From: Propionispora sp. 2/2-37
GTDB taxonomy: Bacteria; Bacillota; Negativicutes; Propionisporales; Propionisporaceae
Length of the DNA: 64,000 bases
Direction: 5' to 3'
Assembly: GCF_001298735.1 (NCBI RefSeq)
Contig: NZ_CYSP01000015.1
Span: 34,408-98,407 of the forward strand
The position numbers and the translations under genes are program-made. Under the pieces are notes generated by a model. The model was not told the origin of the DNA. It saw only the letters and a list, made by a program, of their open reading frames with translations, and searched no databases. How positions within the stretch are numbered: position 1 is the first letter of the stretch; every line of letters starts with the position of its first letter. Of this stretch, positions 18,220 through 28,259 are shown piece by piece.

Positions 18220-18328
18220 CCGGACGGTTTCCCCGTTGCAAAGGCTGCAGATATTCTTTCAACTTTTTTATCTGGGCTTTAGAATAGCTTTCTTAAACGA
18301 AGTTTGGAATTAAATCATAGAAAGAATA

Positions 18329-18356
18329 CAAAAATCTAAAAATAATACAATTTCAA
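18329..18356 (+). promoter_or_regulatory. Conserved island promoter/operator box, copy 4
   Basis: Sequence CAAAAATCTAAAAATAATAC followed by AATTTC. It differs from copies 1 and 3 only after the TACAAT -10 element. It precedes the GH3 gene by about 140 nt. Confidence 0.6.
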
Positions 18357-18492
18357 AATATTTAAAACGTCTAAAATGATAGAGAGAAAGGGAGAAAACA
18401 AAGTCTGTAACAGGAAGGTGTTTTTTCATGGTACAGACCGTAAACAACACAAAGCAGTGCACTATATGATAGTTAAAGAAAGGAGAAAGTGG

Positions 18493-20757
18493 ATGAATCG
18501 AGATATAAAGAAGATCGTTGCTCAAATGACTCTGGAGGAAAAAGCAGGGCTTTGTTCCGGTTTGGATTTTTGGCATACCAGGGGGATTGAACGATTGGGT
18601 ATTCCCTCAATCATGATGACAGACGGACCGCATGGTTTAAGAAAACAGGAGGGGCAAGCCGACCACCTGGGCATTAATAAAAGTGTGCCGGCCACTTGTT
18701 TTCCTACAGCCTCCTGCTTAGCTTGCTCCTGGGATGAGGAACTGGCTGAAAAAGTTGGAGTGGCGTTAGGTGAAGAATGCCAGGCTGAAGGGGTTGCGGT
18801 TTTACTTGGCCCGGGTGTCAACATCAAACGTTCGCCGTTGTGCGGACGAAACTTTGAATATTTTTCCGAGGACCCGTATTTGTCGGCGAAAATGGCGGCA
18901 GCTCATATCAAAGGTGTGCAGAGCCAGGGAGTTGGCACATCGTTGAAGCATTTTGCGGTTAACAACCAGGAACATCGTCGTATGACAGTCAATGCAGATC
19001 TTGATGAACGTGCTTTACGGGAAATTTACCTGGCTGGTTTTGAAATGGCGGTAAGGGAAGCACAACCATGGACGGTAATGAGTGCTTACAATAAAGTAAA
19101 TGGCGAGTATTGTTCCGAGAATAAACGCCTGTTGACGGATATTCTGCGGGAAGAATGGGGGTTTGGCGGTTTGGTGGTATCCGATTGGGGCGCGGTAAAT
19201 GATATCGTTGCGGGTATCCAGGCTGGGCTCAATCTTGAAATGCCGTCAAGCAATGGGTTGGCAGAAAAACGTATTGTAGAGGCTGTTCAAGGCGGGACTC
19301 TTAAGGAAAGTAAGCTTGATGAATCGGTAGAAGCACTGCTTGGTATTATTTTTAAGGCAGTGGATAATCAACGGAAAAACACCGGTTATCATCTCAGGGA
19401 ACACCACGAGTTAGCCAGCTGTGTGGCCCGTGAAAGCATGGTGCTGCTCAAAAACCAGGATCATATTCTACCCCTAGCCAAACAAGCCAGGATTGCCGTA
19501 CTGGGAGCATTTGCAAAAGAGGCAAGATATCAGGGCAGCGGCAGCTCTCGCATTGAGCCGACAAAACTGGAATGCATTTATGATGAAATCAGGCAAGCCG
19601 CCGGTCTCCATGCAAACATTTCTTATGCGGCAGGTTATCGCCTGGACAGTGATGCCGTTGATAAGGCCTTGTTGCAAAAAGCGCGGGATACAGCCCAAAA
19701 GGCAGATATTGCTGTAGTGTTTGTGGGACTTACCGGTAAACTGGAGGCTGAGGGTTTTGACCGTACGCACTTGCGTATAGCAGAAAATCATCAAGCATTA
19801 ATTGAAGAAGTTGCCAGGGTCAACCCCAATGTGGTCGTCGTGTTAAGCAACGGCGCGCCGATAGAAATGCCGTGGCTGGATCGGGCAAAAGGCGTTCTTG
19901 AGTGCTATCTTGGCGGGCAGGCATTGGGTGGGGCTATTGCAGATATCCTTTTTGGAGCAGTGAGTCCGTGCGGCAAACTGGCCGAAACGTTTCCGCGAAA
20001 ATTAGAACATAACCCGTCTTACCTGAATTTTCCGGGTGAGGGCGATTTAGTGGAGTATAGGGAAGGCATCTTCGTTGGGTACCGATACTACGACAGCAAG
20101 AAGATTGAACCTTTATTCCCGTTTGGTTATGGCCTCAGTTATACGGAATTTGAATATAGAGACATCACTCTCGATAAAGACTGCATACTGGATACAGAGA
20201 CTGTAACGGTCTGTGTTAAAGTTAAAAATACCGGGCAGGTAGCCGGTAAGGAAATTGTACAGCTATATGTCAAGGATGTGGCTGCCAGTGTAGTTCGCCC
20301 GGAAAAAGAACTAAAAGGGTTCCAGAAGATTTTCCTTTTACCGGGTGAAGAGAAAACCGTCACTTTTACTTTGGATAAACGTGCCTTCGCTTATTATAAT
20401 CCGGTTCTGAAAGATTGGCATGTTGAAACCGGAGAATTTATCATCATGGTGGGAAAATCATCGCGTGACATTCTTTTGAATACATTGCTGACTGTGGAGT
20501 CCACTGTTACTGTTCCCAAAAAGCTTACCCGATTTTCCACTTTAGGAGAACTGCTGCACAATTCCGCAGGGGCAGAGGTGGCCAATACGATGCTGGCGGC
20601 GAGTGCCCAGCCGGGAACTGCCGAGGACCAAGCACATTTTGTGCGTGAAATGATGAAGGGTATGCCGCTGTATAAATTTGTGCAGTTAAGCCGGGGCGTT
20701 TTCACCTTTGAAATGCTGGATGCCATTCTGGCAAGCGTAAACGATAGATCGGAATAA
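18493..20757 (+). CDS. GH3 beta-glucosidase, canonical order, with shared C-terminal domain
   Basis: A 754-residue cytoplasmic beta-glycosidase. The start is ATG 18493 preceded by AGGAGAAAG; the open frame extends 39 codons upstream without a comparable site. The TIM barrel (~1-330) has [33 protein letters not shown] and nucleophile Asp231 in VVSDWGAV. The alpha/beta sandwich (~345-560) holds the probable acid region ([12 protein letters not shown]), and a FnIII-like domain (~600-675) includes [17 protein letters not shown]. Residues ~680-754 are the extra tail domain ([34 protein letters not shown]). This is the usual GH3 order, unlike the permuted copy at 8218. Confidence 0.95.
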   Translation: MNRDIKKIVAQMTLEEKAGLCSGLDFWHTRGIERLGIPSIMMTDGPHGLRKQEGQADHLGINKSVPATCFPTASCLACSWDEELAEKVGVALGEECQAEGVAVLLGPGVNIKRSPLCGRNFEYFSEDPYLSAKMAAAHIKGVQSQGVGTSLKHFAVNNQEHRRMTVNADLDERALREIYLAGFEMAVREAQPWTVMSAYNKVNGEYCSENKRLLTDILREEWGFGGLVVSDWGAVNDIVAGIQAGLNLEMPSSNGLAEKRIVEAVQGGTLKESKLDESVEALLGIIFKAVDNQRKNTGYHLREHHELASCVARESMVLLKNQDHILPLAKQARIAVLGAFAKEARYQGSGSSRIEPTKLECIYDEIRQAAGLHANISYAAGYRLDSDAVDKALLQKARDTAQKADIAVVFVGLTGKLEAEGFDRTHLRIAENHQALIEEVARVNPNVVVVLSNGAPIEMPWLDRAKGVLECYLGGQALGGAIADILFGAVSPCGKLAETFPRKLEHNPSYLNFPGEGDLVEYREGIFVGYRYYDSKKIEPLFPFGYGLSYTEFEYRDITLDKDCILDTETVTVCVKVKNTGQVAGKEIVQLYVKDVAASVVRPEKELKGFQKIFLLPGEEKTVTFTLDKRAFAYYNPVLKDWHVETGEFIIMVGKSSRDILLNTLLTVESTVTVPKKLTRFSTLGELLHNSAGAEVANTMLAASAQPGTAEDQAHFVREMMKGMPLYKFVQLSRGVFTFEMLDAILASVNDRSE

Positions 20758-20909
20758 AGTCAAGAAAAACAATAGTAACAATGGATTTCTGGAATTGTCG
20801 CAAGCTTTTGGGTAGATTGTCCTAGGCGAAATCGCAGCGGCGCGTACACTTGCATACTAGGTCTTCGCAACCGCTTCTCAATAAGCTTATTATTATAAGG
20901 AGGTTTATC

Positions 20910-21124
20910 ATGAGTGTTTCTGAAGATACCAAAATTAAAGAGTTGTTAAAAAGTGAGGTGGCAAAGGCCGTACTGGAAAAGCATTTTCCCGGGTTTACAA
21001 CTAATCCGCAACTCGGTATGTTAAAATGTTTTCCCTGAAAGCGCTTGCCAGGTTTCCACAGGCCAAAATATCGCCGGAGCAACTAAAAGCCGCCGCTGAT
21101 GATTTGGCAAACATTACGGAATAA
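20910..21124 (+). pseudogene. Stand-alone copy of the shared C-terminal domain, with one frameshift
   Basis: ATG 20910 follows AAGGAGG. The first frame reads TKIKELLKSEVAKAVLEKHF then PGFTTNPQLGMLK and stops at 21038. The next frame continues MFSLKALARFPQAKISPEQL and KAAADDLANITE to 21124. Together they make about 72 residues that match the tails of the esterase, rhamnosidase and GH3 proteins. Adding one A to the AAAA run near 21027 restores one frame, so the gene has lost a base, or is misread, or slips at TTA AAA. It is followed by a strong terminator and may be the 3' end of the GH3 transcript. Confidence 0.7.
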
Positions 21125-21148
21125 CCGAATAACTGATAATTTATTGCG

Positions 21149-21192
21149 GATAAAACCACAACAGCTTACAGAAAAGTTGTTGTGGTTTTATC
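21149..21192 (+). terminator. Strong rho-independent terminator
   Basis: The 15-bp perfect stem pairs GATAAAACCACAACA (21149-21163) with TGTTGTGGTTTTATC (21178-21192). It closes the GH3/tail-domain unit. Confidence 0.85.
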
Positions 21193-21280
21193 AAATGAAT
21201 CGGAAAGTGTCCGACAAAGTTAAATTATAACCGGTAATAATCTTGCCATTTCACCAAATTATAGGAATATTACCATTAAT

Positions 21281-21308
21281 AAATTGCAAAAATTACTACA
21301 ATTAAATA
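21281..21308 (+). promoter_or_regulatory. Conserved island promoter/operator box, copy 5
   Basis: Sequence AAATTGCAAAAATTACTACA followed by ATTAAATA. It is one base longer than the other copies and lies 35 nt before the GPH symporter. A CACCAAATTATAG half-site lies upstream (~21253). Confidence 0.5.
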
Positions 21309-21339
21309 AAATCATTAAATTATGTAAGGAGACGAAAGT

Positions 21340-22785
21340 ATGAAATTATCAGAGCAAGTGCATGACGAAGACAGAAAACTTACGTTTATTGAAAAGCTTA
21401 TTCTTCCGTCGGGTAGTTTTACAGGCACTTTTCAGTTTCAAATGATCCAAATGTTTTTACTGTATTATTATACCGATATTTTTAAAATCAGCGCGGGTTA
21501 CGTGGCCGTTCTATTTTTGGTGGCGCGCGTAATTGACGCCTTTTTGGCTCCAGCGTTTGGCATGTATGTGGATAAGGTTAACTTACCGTGGGGTAAATAC
21601 AGACCTTGGTTTTTGATTATAGGAATTCCCACTGGAGTATTTGGTTTTTTAACCTTTACGGCTTTTGATTTAAGCGCGGAAGGCAAGCTGGTTTATGCGA
21701 CGATTACCTACTTTTTCTATAGTGTTTTTATAGCAATCGCTCAGGGACCGGGTGCTGCCATGATTCCAGCCATGACCAAGCGGCTGGATGACAGAATGGC
21801 GGTTGGAATTTATAGTTATGTTTATGTTATGCTTGGGGCCATGATCCCTACTATTGGCGGATTAGCCCTGATCAAGGTCTTGGGACAGGGAGATGATGCC
21901 AGAGGATTCAGTATGTTTATGGCCATACTTGCGGTGGTTGTTATCGTACAGTCTATTGTCTCGTTTATTGTACTAAAAGAAAAATATGTGATCCCGAAGA
22001 AACCGGAAGAACAGCAATATGGCTTTAAAGAAATGCTGATGAAGGCAGTGATGAAAAATAGGACCGCGATTATTGCCCTTACTTTTATTTTTTCTCTAAA
22101 TTTAGCTAATGGTGTTCGTTCAGCGGTTATGATTCACTATCTTAAGTATTTCTTTCATAATGAAGGGTTAATAATGCTAGTGGGCGCTGTCACTCTATTG
22201 CCTACTTTGCTTGGTGCTGTTTTATCACCTATGGTAACCCGGAGAACTGGTCTTAGACAGAATTTGATTATATCCACAGTTGTCAATATTTTGACCTCAG
22301 CCCTCGTTATATTTATACCGGCGACCGAGCTGGGCTTTCAGGTTTATTTGGGATTAGGTATATTGGGAGCCCTGTTTAACGGAATTTCCATGCCGGCACA
22401 GGGAACGCTTATGCCGGCCGCAATGGACTATGCGGAGTGGAAAACAGGTATTAATGCCAATGCCTTTATGGGATCGCTGCAGGGTTTTATGCAGACCTTT
22501 GCCACGGCGGTATCAGGCGCTCTTGCGGCGGGCGCGTTGGCGCTGGTTGGTTATCAGGGCGGTGCGGCGGAACAAACAAGTGGGGCGATTTTGGGGATTC
22601 AGATTATCATGACTCTTTTTCCCGCTATCATTACCGTACTTTCCCTGTGTGTAATCTGGTTTGATTTGACGGAAGACAAACAAAAACAAATTGCCCATGA
22701 CCTGGCGGAACGCAGAAAGCAGGCGGAAATAGCAGCGTCGAATGGTGATGCAGCCGCTTCAGCCAACAACGCTCTTTATAATTAA
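21340..22785 (+). CDS. GPH-family glycoside:cation symporter
   Basis: A 481-residue, 12-TM major-facilitator protein of the glycoside-pentoside-hexuronide family. The start is ATG 21340 with SD AAGGAG. The N-terminus (KLTFIEKLILPSGSF) and MYVDKVNLPWGKYRPW after TM2 match the MelB-type cytoplasmic loop motif. The symmetrical C-half loop contains MDYAEWKTGINANAFMGSLQ. It is probably the uptake route for the glycosides cleaved by the cytoplasmic GH78, GH3 and GH43 enzymes. The cytoplasmic C-terminal tail is Ala-rich. Its own copy of the island box implies co-regulation with the enzymes. Confidence 0.9.
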   Translation: MKLSEQVHDEDRKLTFIEKLILPSGSFTGTFQFQMIQMFLLYYYTDIFKISAGYVAVLFLVARVIDAFLAPAFGMYVDKVNLPWGKYRPWFLIIGIPTGVFGFLTFTAFDLSAEGKLVYATITYFFYSVFIAIAQGPGAAMIPAMTKRLDDRMAVGIYSYVYVMLGAMIPTIGGLALIKVLGQGDDARGFSMFMAILAVVVIVQSIVSFIVLKEKYVIPKKPEEQQYGFKEMLMKAVMKNRTAIIALTFIFSLNLANGVRSAVMIHYLKYFFHNEGLIMLVGAVTLLPTLLGAVLSPMVTRRTGLRQNLIISTVVNILTSALVIFIPATELGFQVYLGLGILGALFNGISMPAQGTLMPAAMDYAEWKTGINANAFMGSLQGFMQTFATAVSGALAAGALALVGYQGGAAEQTSGAILGIQIIMTLFPAIITVLSLCVIWFDLTEDKQKQIAHDLAERRKQAEIAASNGDAAASANNALYN

Positions 22786-22831
22786 CTGACGGAGTGCTTT
22801 ACTATATCAGGCACCAACGAGGTGATTGTCA

Positions 22832-24307
22832 ATGGCAGCGAAAGGCGCACAAGCCTTAACCAGGAAAGTAAATAAAGTGTTATTAAGCATTTTTTCTTTG
22901 CTGATAATCCCTGTGCTGATGTTAAATATTACGGGAGCGCTGGCTAATTATGGCGGATTGGTATTTCAGATCGTTATGTTAGCGACTGCGGTAGTCCTGT
23001 ATAGAAAAAAGCTGGACACTCAGCTTGCCTACTTGCTTTGTTATTATGCATTGTGTGGCATCATTAGTTCGACATTTTTTGATGGGACCCAGGATAATTT
23101 CATAGCGTTCTTTTATTTGATGATACCGCTTTGCTACGCAGCCTGTTATTTGGATAAAAGATTCTCACTGACATACAACATTATCAGTAATTGTGCAATA
23201 CTGGCATCACAATTTCTAACTCAGGCCTTCACGGATATGGGATTGTTTTTACCGCTGTGGGGGGGATTGGTTTTGGCCAGTATTATATTGTTTTTTGTAA
23301 CTAAATGGGGCGGTGAATTGCTGAAGACTGTCAGTGGAGAACAAGACAGAACGGTGGCTCTCTTTAATGAACTGCAAAATACCCTGCGGGTTATAAAGAC
23401 AAATGCCGGCAATTTAAACAACCATATCGGCGAATCGCACAGTAATTTGCAACATATCAGGGATTCCAGCAGTATGAGTACCGTTACGGTGGAAGAAGTG
23501 GCCAAGGGTGTGGCCGAACAGGCTGCAAGCCTTAACCAGATCAGCTGCCTGATTAATGATGTAAATAAAAAAATGCTGCAGACGACTGCCATCGCCGAGC
23601 AAATGGCCGAAGCTTCCGGTAAAACACACAGCAGTGTTTTGGCGGGATCAAGCGGTATTCAGGAAATGAGCCGCCAAATGGGAGTTATTCATGCCGCTGT
23701 TGATGGCGTTTTGGCAACGGTAGATGAATTGCAGCAAAGTATGGATGAGATTAACCATTTTTTAGACGGAATTACGCAGATTGCCAGTCAGACAAATTTG
23801 CTGTCCTTGAATGCAGCCATCGAAGCCGCCCGGGCCGGGGAACACGGCAAAGGCTTTGCCGTTGTGGCCGGGGAGGTGAGAAATCTGGCGGAACAAAGCA
23901 CTAAAACGGTGGAAACGATTACCAGCATTATCGCCAATATAAAGGGCCGGACGAATGCGGTTTTGGGAGAAGTAAGAAAAGGGAAAATGGCTACGCTGTC
24001 GGGAGACGCAATCACTGAAAAAGTAATCCAGAACTTTGCGGATATTCAGAGAACGTTTCAGGATTTTGATGCCTGTATCAGCCGGGAAATCGCTATGATT
24101 CAGCAGATTAGTCAGGCATTTAGCCACATCCGTCAGCAGGCGGAAAGCGTTGCCGGTATTTCAGAAGGGCACTCGGCGGCCACCGAGCAACTGCTGGCAA
24201 CCGTTGCCGAGCAGGATCAGAAGATTGAGGATATTTTTCAGGTGATGCAGCGTATACAACAATTAAGCGCCAGTTTGGATTCCCTGGCCCAAAAGATCGG
24301 AGAATAG
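22832..24307 (+). CDS. Methyl-accepting chemotaxis-like transducer
   Basis: Membrane-embedded chemoreceptor of 491 residues. The start is ATG 22832 after GAGGTGATT. About six hydrophobic helices (residues ~15-165) replace the usual periplasmic sensor, and there is no clear HAMP domain. The signalling domain carries the conserved hairpin tip [20 protein letters not shown] and [17 protein letters not shown], flanked by coiled-coil adaptation regions. It begins 46 nt after the sugar symporter and is probably in the same operon, suggesting taxis or signalling linked to glycoside uptake. The ligand is unknown. Confidence 0.85.
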   Translation: MAAKGAQALTRKVNKVLLSIFSLLIIPVLMLNITGALANYGGLVFQIVMLATAVVLYRKKLDTQLAYLLCYYALCGIISSTFFDGTQDNFIAFFYLMIPLCYAACYLDKRFSLTYNIISNCAILASQFLTQAFTDMGLFLPLWGGLVLASIILFFVTKWGGELLKTVSGEQDRTVALFNELQNTLRVIKTNAGNLNNHIGESHSNLQHIRDSSSMSTVTVEEVAKGVAEQAASLNQISCLINDVNKKMLQTTAIAEQMAEASGKTHSSVLAGSSGIQEMSRQMGVIHAAVDGVLATVDELQQSMDEINHFLDGITQIASQTNLLSLNAAIEAARAGEHGKGFAVVAGEVRNLAEQSTKTVETITSIIANIKGRTNAVLGEVRKGKMATLSGDAITEKVIQNFADIQRTFQDFDACISREIAMIQQISQAFSHIRQQAESVAGISEGHSAATEQLLATVAEQDQKIEDIFQVMQRIQQLSASLDSLAQKIGE

Positions 24308-24418
24308 GTCATATTTTGGTGTTAATTGGAATTTGATTTGAAAGTAATGGTTAGTTTAAGTATAATAAAGGAAGGTATAATGGTAATATTTTATTTTTTC
24401 TAGCAACAGGGGAAAGCT

Positions 24419-24724
24419 ATGAACATTTTATTAATTTGTGCAACCGGTTTGTCCACTGGTAAACTGGTATCAAAAATGCAAGTAGAAAATGAGTCAGGTG
24501 GATATCACCATAAAATTGCTTCCTGTTCCTTCGATAATTTGAAAAATTATGTGGAGGATTTTGACGTATTATTGTTAGGGCCGCAAATTCGCTATAAATC
24601 TCATAAGGTAGCTAAACTTGCCGAGGAGAAGAATAAGAAGTTTGCAATCATTGATTCCCTTAGCTTTATTATGGGCGACGGAAAAGCAGTGCTTGACCAG
24701 GTGCATCGCTTACTGCAAGAGTAA
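24419..24724 (+). CDS. PTS IIB component, lactose/cellobiose type (orphan)
   Basis: A 101-residue phosphocarrier. The start is ATG 24419 with SD AGGGGAAAG. The P-loop-like segment MNILLICATGLSTGKLVSKM places the phosphorylatable Cys at residue 8, and VLLLGPQIRYK is the usual second conserved block. No IIA, IIC or HPr/EI genes are nearby, so it is an orphan IIB. It may partner with a PTS elsewhere or act as a phospho-dependent regulator. A terminator follows. Confidence 0.8.
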   Translation: MNILLICATGLSTGKLVSKMQVENESGGYHHKIASCSFDNLKNYVEDFDVLLLGPQIRYKSHKVAKLAEEKNKKFAIIDSLSFIMGDGKAVLDQVHRLLQE

Positions 24725-24831
24725 TTTTCTCTGCTTTTTGTACGGTTGCTATTCGTCTCTGAGGGCTAATTATGGTGATGCAGATTAGAATAACGATTTT
24801 ACTACAACTGAGGAGAGTTCCTCATAAAATT

Positions 24832-24876
24832 AAGGTGTTAAAGAGCCAAAAGACAGGCTTCTTTAACACCTTTTTT
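24832..24876. terminator. Bidirectional terminator between IIB and the AraC gene
   Basis: The left arm AAGGTGTTAAAGAGCC and right arm GGCTTCTTTAACACC with TTTTTT form a long stem with a small bulge. A-rich sequence on the left also gives a T-rich end for minus-strand transcripts. Confidence 0.8.
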
Positions 24877-24906
24877 GTTGGGAGAAGTGAATCGAGGAGT
24901 AATGGT

Positions 24907-26165
24907 TCATTTATGAAGCTGGCGGTATTCTTTTGGTGTAATGCCCACGTGTTGTTTAAAAATTTTGGTGAAGTAGCTTTGATCACTAAACCCAAGGAGA
25001 ACACAAATGTTCAAAATGGTTTGGGAGTCATCATGCAGCAGTTTTTTTGCCTCGGCAATTCTTTCAAATTGTATATATTCACTGATTGGGATGCCTACCT
25101 GTTTTTTAAATAATTGCGAGAGGTAACTTGCATTCATGTTCAGAGATTCGGCAATTTCAGGAATGGTTAACTTTTCGTACAGATGCTTGTTGATATAACT
25201 AATGGTTTTGATAATAGATTTGGAATAGTTGTTAGTTTGTAAGGCATGAACTCTGTCTGTATAATCACACATCATCCGGTAATGTAAGGCGTAAATTTCC
25301 TTAATTTCCTGTAGCTCTTCCACTTGTTGGATATAAATGTCGCTAAGGCTGAACGCCAGTTCCCAATCTAGGCCTCCCTCAATGGCGGCATGTGAAACCA
25401 CCGAAACATAACTTATAAAAAGATTTTTTTCGTTGCGCAGTGGATTTTTAGCGTGAATTCCCCGTTCTCCATCGACGGGCTTATTCAGTTGTTCCAGTAA
25501 TTTTTCCTTATTTCCTTCTTTTATAGCCTGCAATAAGGCTTGTTCATATTGCTCGGTATGGTGGAATTGCGCTTTTTCCGCTTTTCCAAGAGATAGGGTT
25601 CCAGCTTATTCTCAACTGAAAATGCCTCTTTTACAAAATGGCCAACTTCAACAAGGTCAGGCAATTCAATTTTTTCCTGATACAACAAAAAGTATAATAG
25701 ACGGCCGGCGTCTGCCCATAGTTTGTTTTCTATACACGGTACATGAGAGTAATATTTAGTTACTTCCGATTTTAGCTTAGGTGAAATTTTAAAATTACTA
25801 AAGAAAGAATCAATGGTAGCTTGATTTATTACGGTAAAAGTAGCAGGACCGGCAATAATTCTACCTATGTGCATATCGGATTGAATGATATCAATAGCGA
25901 AGTAATTTTCAAAAAATTCCGTAGAGCTAAAAACAGGATACGTAAGAAGAGGGTCCGGAAAAAGTTCCTGAAATAACTTCTGGAGATCAGGCACTAAAGG
26001 ATTTTGCTGATAGCGAAAAGCTTGTTTTGTCACAAGCTTTTTTTCGTGATCAACAAAAACAATAGACACTTTGAAAATAGCAAAGAAAAGCTCACAAATA
26101 TAGGCAATGTGCTGATGATCCGGAAAGTTTTTGTTATTCATGTTCGTGAACAGATTTCCTTTCAT
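24907..26165 (-). pseudogene. AraC-family regulator split by one frameshift
   Basis: Probable regulator of the carbohydrate island, read from 26165 down. The N-terminal frame (26165-25521) is a sensory domain (ICELFFAIFKVSIVFVDHEK; IGRIIAGPATFTV). It passes into LEKRKK and then out of frame; the other frame continues AQFHHTEQYEQALLQAIKEG and ends with two AraC helix-turn-helix motifs (LTIPEIAESLNMNASYLSQ; ILNICVLLGFSDQSYFTKIF). The break is a 5-base A-run (T-run at 25573-25577), where one more A would restore a ~420-residue protein. It could be a true mutation, a sequencing error, or slippage at AAA AAG. If inactive, the island would have lost its regulator. Confidence 0.75.
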
Positions 26166-26227
26166 GTTTAGATATCTACAATATTATAACATCGATGAAA
26201 GAATTATCAAAATAATAGAAATTTCAC

Positions 26228-26250
26228 CAAATTCTAAAAATACTACTATA
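26228..26250. promoter_or_regulatory. Conserved island box, copy 6, upstream of the AraC gene
   Basis: CAAATTCTAAAAATACTAC is followed by TATAGG, so the TACAAT -10 part is altered. A half-site AAATTTC lies ten bases to the left. It sits 63 bp upstream of the regulator's start, suggesting autoregulation. Confidence 0.5.
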
Positions 26251-26282
26251 GGCAACCTGTCCCGTGTAATTAAAATAAAAAA

Positions 26283-26304
26283 TAAGAAAAGCCGGGCTTT
26301 TCTT
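26283..26304. terminator. Palindromic hairpin
   Basis: AAGAAAAGC pairs with GCTTTTCTT over a 3-nt loop, with TATAATA after it. It lies in the intergenic region before the porins. A leftover terminator is likely; the rest of 26305-26590 shows no gene. Confidence 0.4.
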
Positions 26305-26590
26305 ATAATACTCAAATTCTTATTCGTAATCAATAAGAATTTGATTTACATAGACTCCTGGAGTGATTAAAAATGCAGTTATGAGGGGGGATTTGAATAA
26401 GACAGTTTTTATTGATGTGAGGTGAGCGGACAGGGGTATATGATGTTTTATTATGTATTGTCTTTGTCAAAAGCAGCATGAAATTTGAGTTTTGTTACAT
26501 GACGGGGGAACAGGCGGATACCCGGCATAGCTTTCGATTCTTAGCGGCAGTGGTTGCAAAACTCAGGGACTAGAATGGGGGAGGTGCCAA

Positions 26591-28183
26591 ATGAAAAAGA
26601 CTATGGCATTTATTTTGACGCTTGTATTCTTATTAACAGGTATTACGGGCATTTCGTTTGCCAGTGATAACTTAAACCGATTTGATGATGTGCCGGCCGG
26701 TCATTGGGCCTATGAAGCGGTGGGGCAATTGGCCAAGGATGGATTGTTGGAAGGATATCGCAGTGATACCTTTGAGGGTGGCCGTACGTTAACCCGTTAC
26801 GAAATGGCCAAATTTGTAGCCCGGGCCATGTCGCAGTCTGAGCGGGCCAATGCTGAAGATAAAGCACTTATTAATAAACTTAAGGTGGAATACCTTAATG
26901 ACCTGGAGAGCCTTGGGGTGCGGGTAGCCGGGTTATATCCCAAAGCATATAAACTGATCCCGGTAACGTTTGCAACACTGACGTATTCTCATGATAAAAT
27001 TTCAAACCCTAACGGAACAAACACGGAACTCAGTGATTTAAGACCAACCGGGCCTAATGAAGGTGCTAATAAGAGCAGTTTGGTCGGTAATAAGATTAAT
27101 ATTTTCAGTATGCTGGTATACCCGGTTAACGACCGCTGGAACCTTATGGTTGGTACGGAATTTGAACGAAATACGATGTTTCCCGGATTGGATGTCAGCT
27201 GGATGGGGTATAAAAATACCAACTGTGGCGATTGGACCCAGGCAGAAATGCTGCAGGCCATGGGAAGAATAGGCGATGTCAACGTTACATTAGGCAAGTT
27301 TGGCATGATTCATAATTACGGCATAAATCTGGCTACACAAATTAACGGTTTGGAGCTGTCCTATACTACTCCCCTGCCGGAGGAGAAAAAACAGGAAAGT
27401 AAAGATACTTCCACTAAACCAGGCGGTATGAGCAATATAGCCACCGGGGTTGCCCCAGGGCAGGTCAAAGCTACTATCCGTGTCGGCAAATTGGATCACA
27501 ATGCGGCAACTAACTGGAATATATGGGGAATGGACCCTGAAAAGGTGGCGTTGTTTACAGGCGCAAATTATTATGGCAATAGCTATTATAATACATATGG
27601 TGTGTACATACCGTCACTTTCAATAGCCCAGAATCTTACCCCCGGAGAACAGGGACTTTATGATCCCCGTTATTTTGCTTTACAGTTTGAGGGGACAACC
27701 AGTAAAGCGACGCATTACAAAGTGGGCTATCAGCGGGTAAGTCCTACAGCTAATGTGTTTCATTATGATGACCCGGTATATGGAGAAATGACTCAAAAGG
27801 TTAACGCCCGCACATATTGGGATGTCGGCTTTGATACGCAATTTGGTAAGGATTACTATTTCCTAGCCGATTACAGTAAGGCCGATTTCAGTAAAAACAA
27901 TGTAGCCTATGTGCTGGGGGTCAGCTATAAGGTCGTTGATCCGTCAAAACCTGGCAGCTATATGTGGGGATTCAGCTATAACAGAATGGAGCCGAATTCC
28001 ACTATACATGGTCTCAGCGATTTGGAAGAACGGATTATTGGGTCAAGAGGCTGGCAGTTTATGTATGCCAAAGTACCGAAAAAGAACACATTGTTAAATG
28101 TCCGGTATGCATTGTGGAGAGGCATTAACGATCCTGATTTTAAGGATAAGTCTACTATTATAGAAACGAAATTCTTCCTGTAA
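26591..28183 (+). CDS. SLH-domain outer-membrane porin-like protein
   Basis: A 530-residue outer-membrane protein. The start is ATG 26591 (SD GGGGGAGG). Order: signal peptide (MKKTMAFILTLVFLLTGITG, cleaved near SFA), one SLH domain (FDDVPAGHWAYEAVGQLAKD to TRYEMAKFVARAM), a short helical linker (~95-115), then an aromatic-rich beta-barrel ending TIIETKFFL. This architecture is typical of Negativicutes, where the SLH domain attaches the outer membrane to peptidoglycan-linked polyamines. It pairs with a paralogue 76 nt downstream. Both may serve as general diffusion pores. Confidence 0.9.
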   Translation: MKKTMAFILTLVFLLTGITGISFASDNLNRFDDVPAGHWAYEAVGQLAKDGLLEGYRSDTFEGGRTLTRYEMAKFVARAMSQSERANAEDKALINKLKVEYLNDLESLGVRVAGLYPKAYKLIPVTFATLTYSHDKISNPNGTNTELSDLRPTGPNEGANKSSLVGNKINIFSMLVYPVNDRWNLMVGTEFERNTMFPGLDVSWMGYKNTNCGDWTQAEMLQAMGRIGDVNVTLGKFGMIHNYGINLATQINGLELSYTTPLPEEKKQESKDTSTKPGGMSNIATGVAPGQVKATIRVGKLDHNAATNWNIWGMDPEKVALFTGANYYGNSYYNTYGVYIPSLSIAQNLTPGEQGLYDPRYFALQFEGTTSKATHYKVGYQRVSPTANVFHYDDPVYGEMTQKVNARTYWDVGFDTQFGKDYYFLADYSKADFSKNNVAYVLGVSYKVVDPSKPGSYMWGFSYNRMEPNSTIHGLSDLEERIIGSRGWQFMYAKVPKKNTLLNVRYALWRGINDPDFKDKSTIIETKFFL

Positions 28184-28259
28184 ATGTCTGTTCTAAATAT
28201 TGAATCCGGGCGTTTGCAATCAATGGGCTTGTATTTATTAGTGGATAGGAGGAGAATTT

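Noticed and set aside
24772..25113. 113-codon plus-strand frame after the PTS IIB gene
   Set aside because: It runs through a terminator and is antisense to the AraC helix-turn-helix region.
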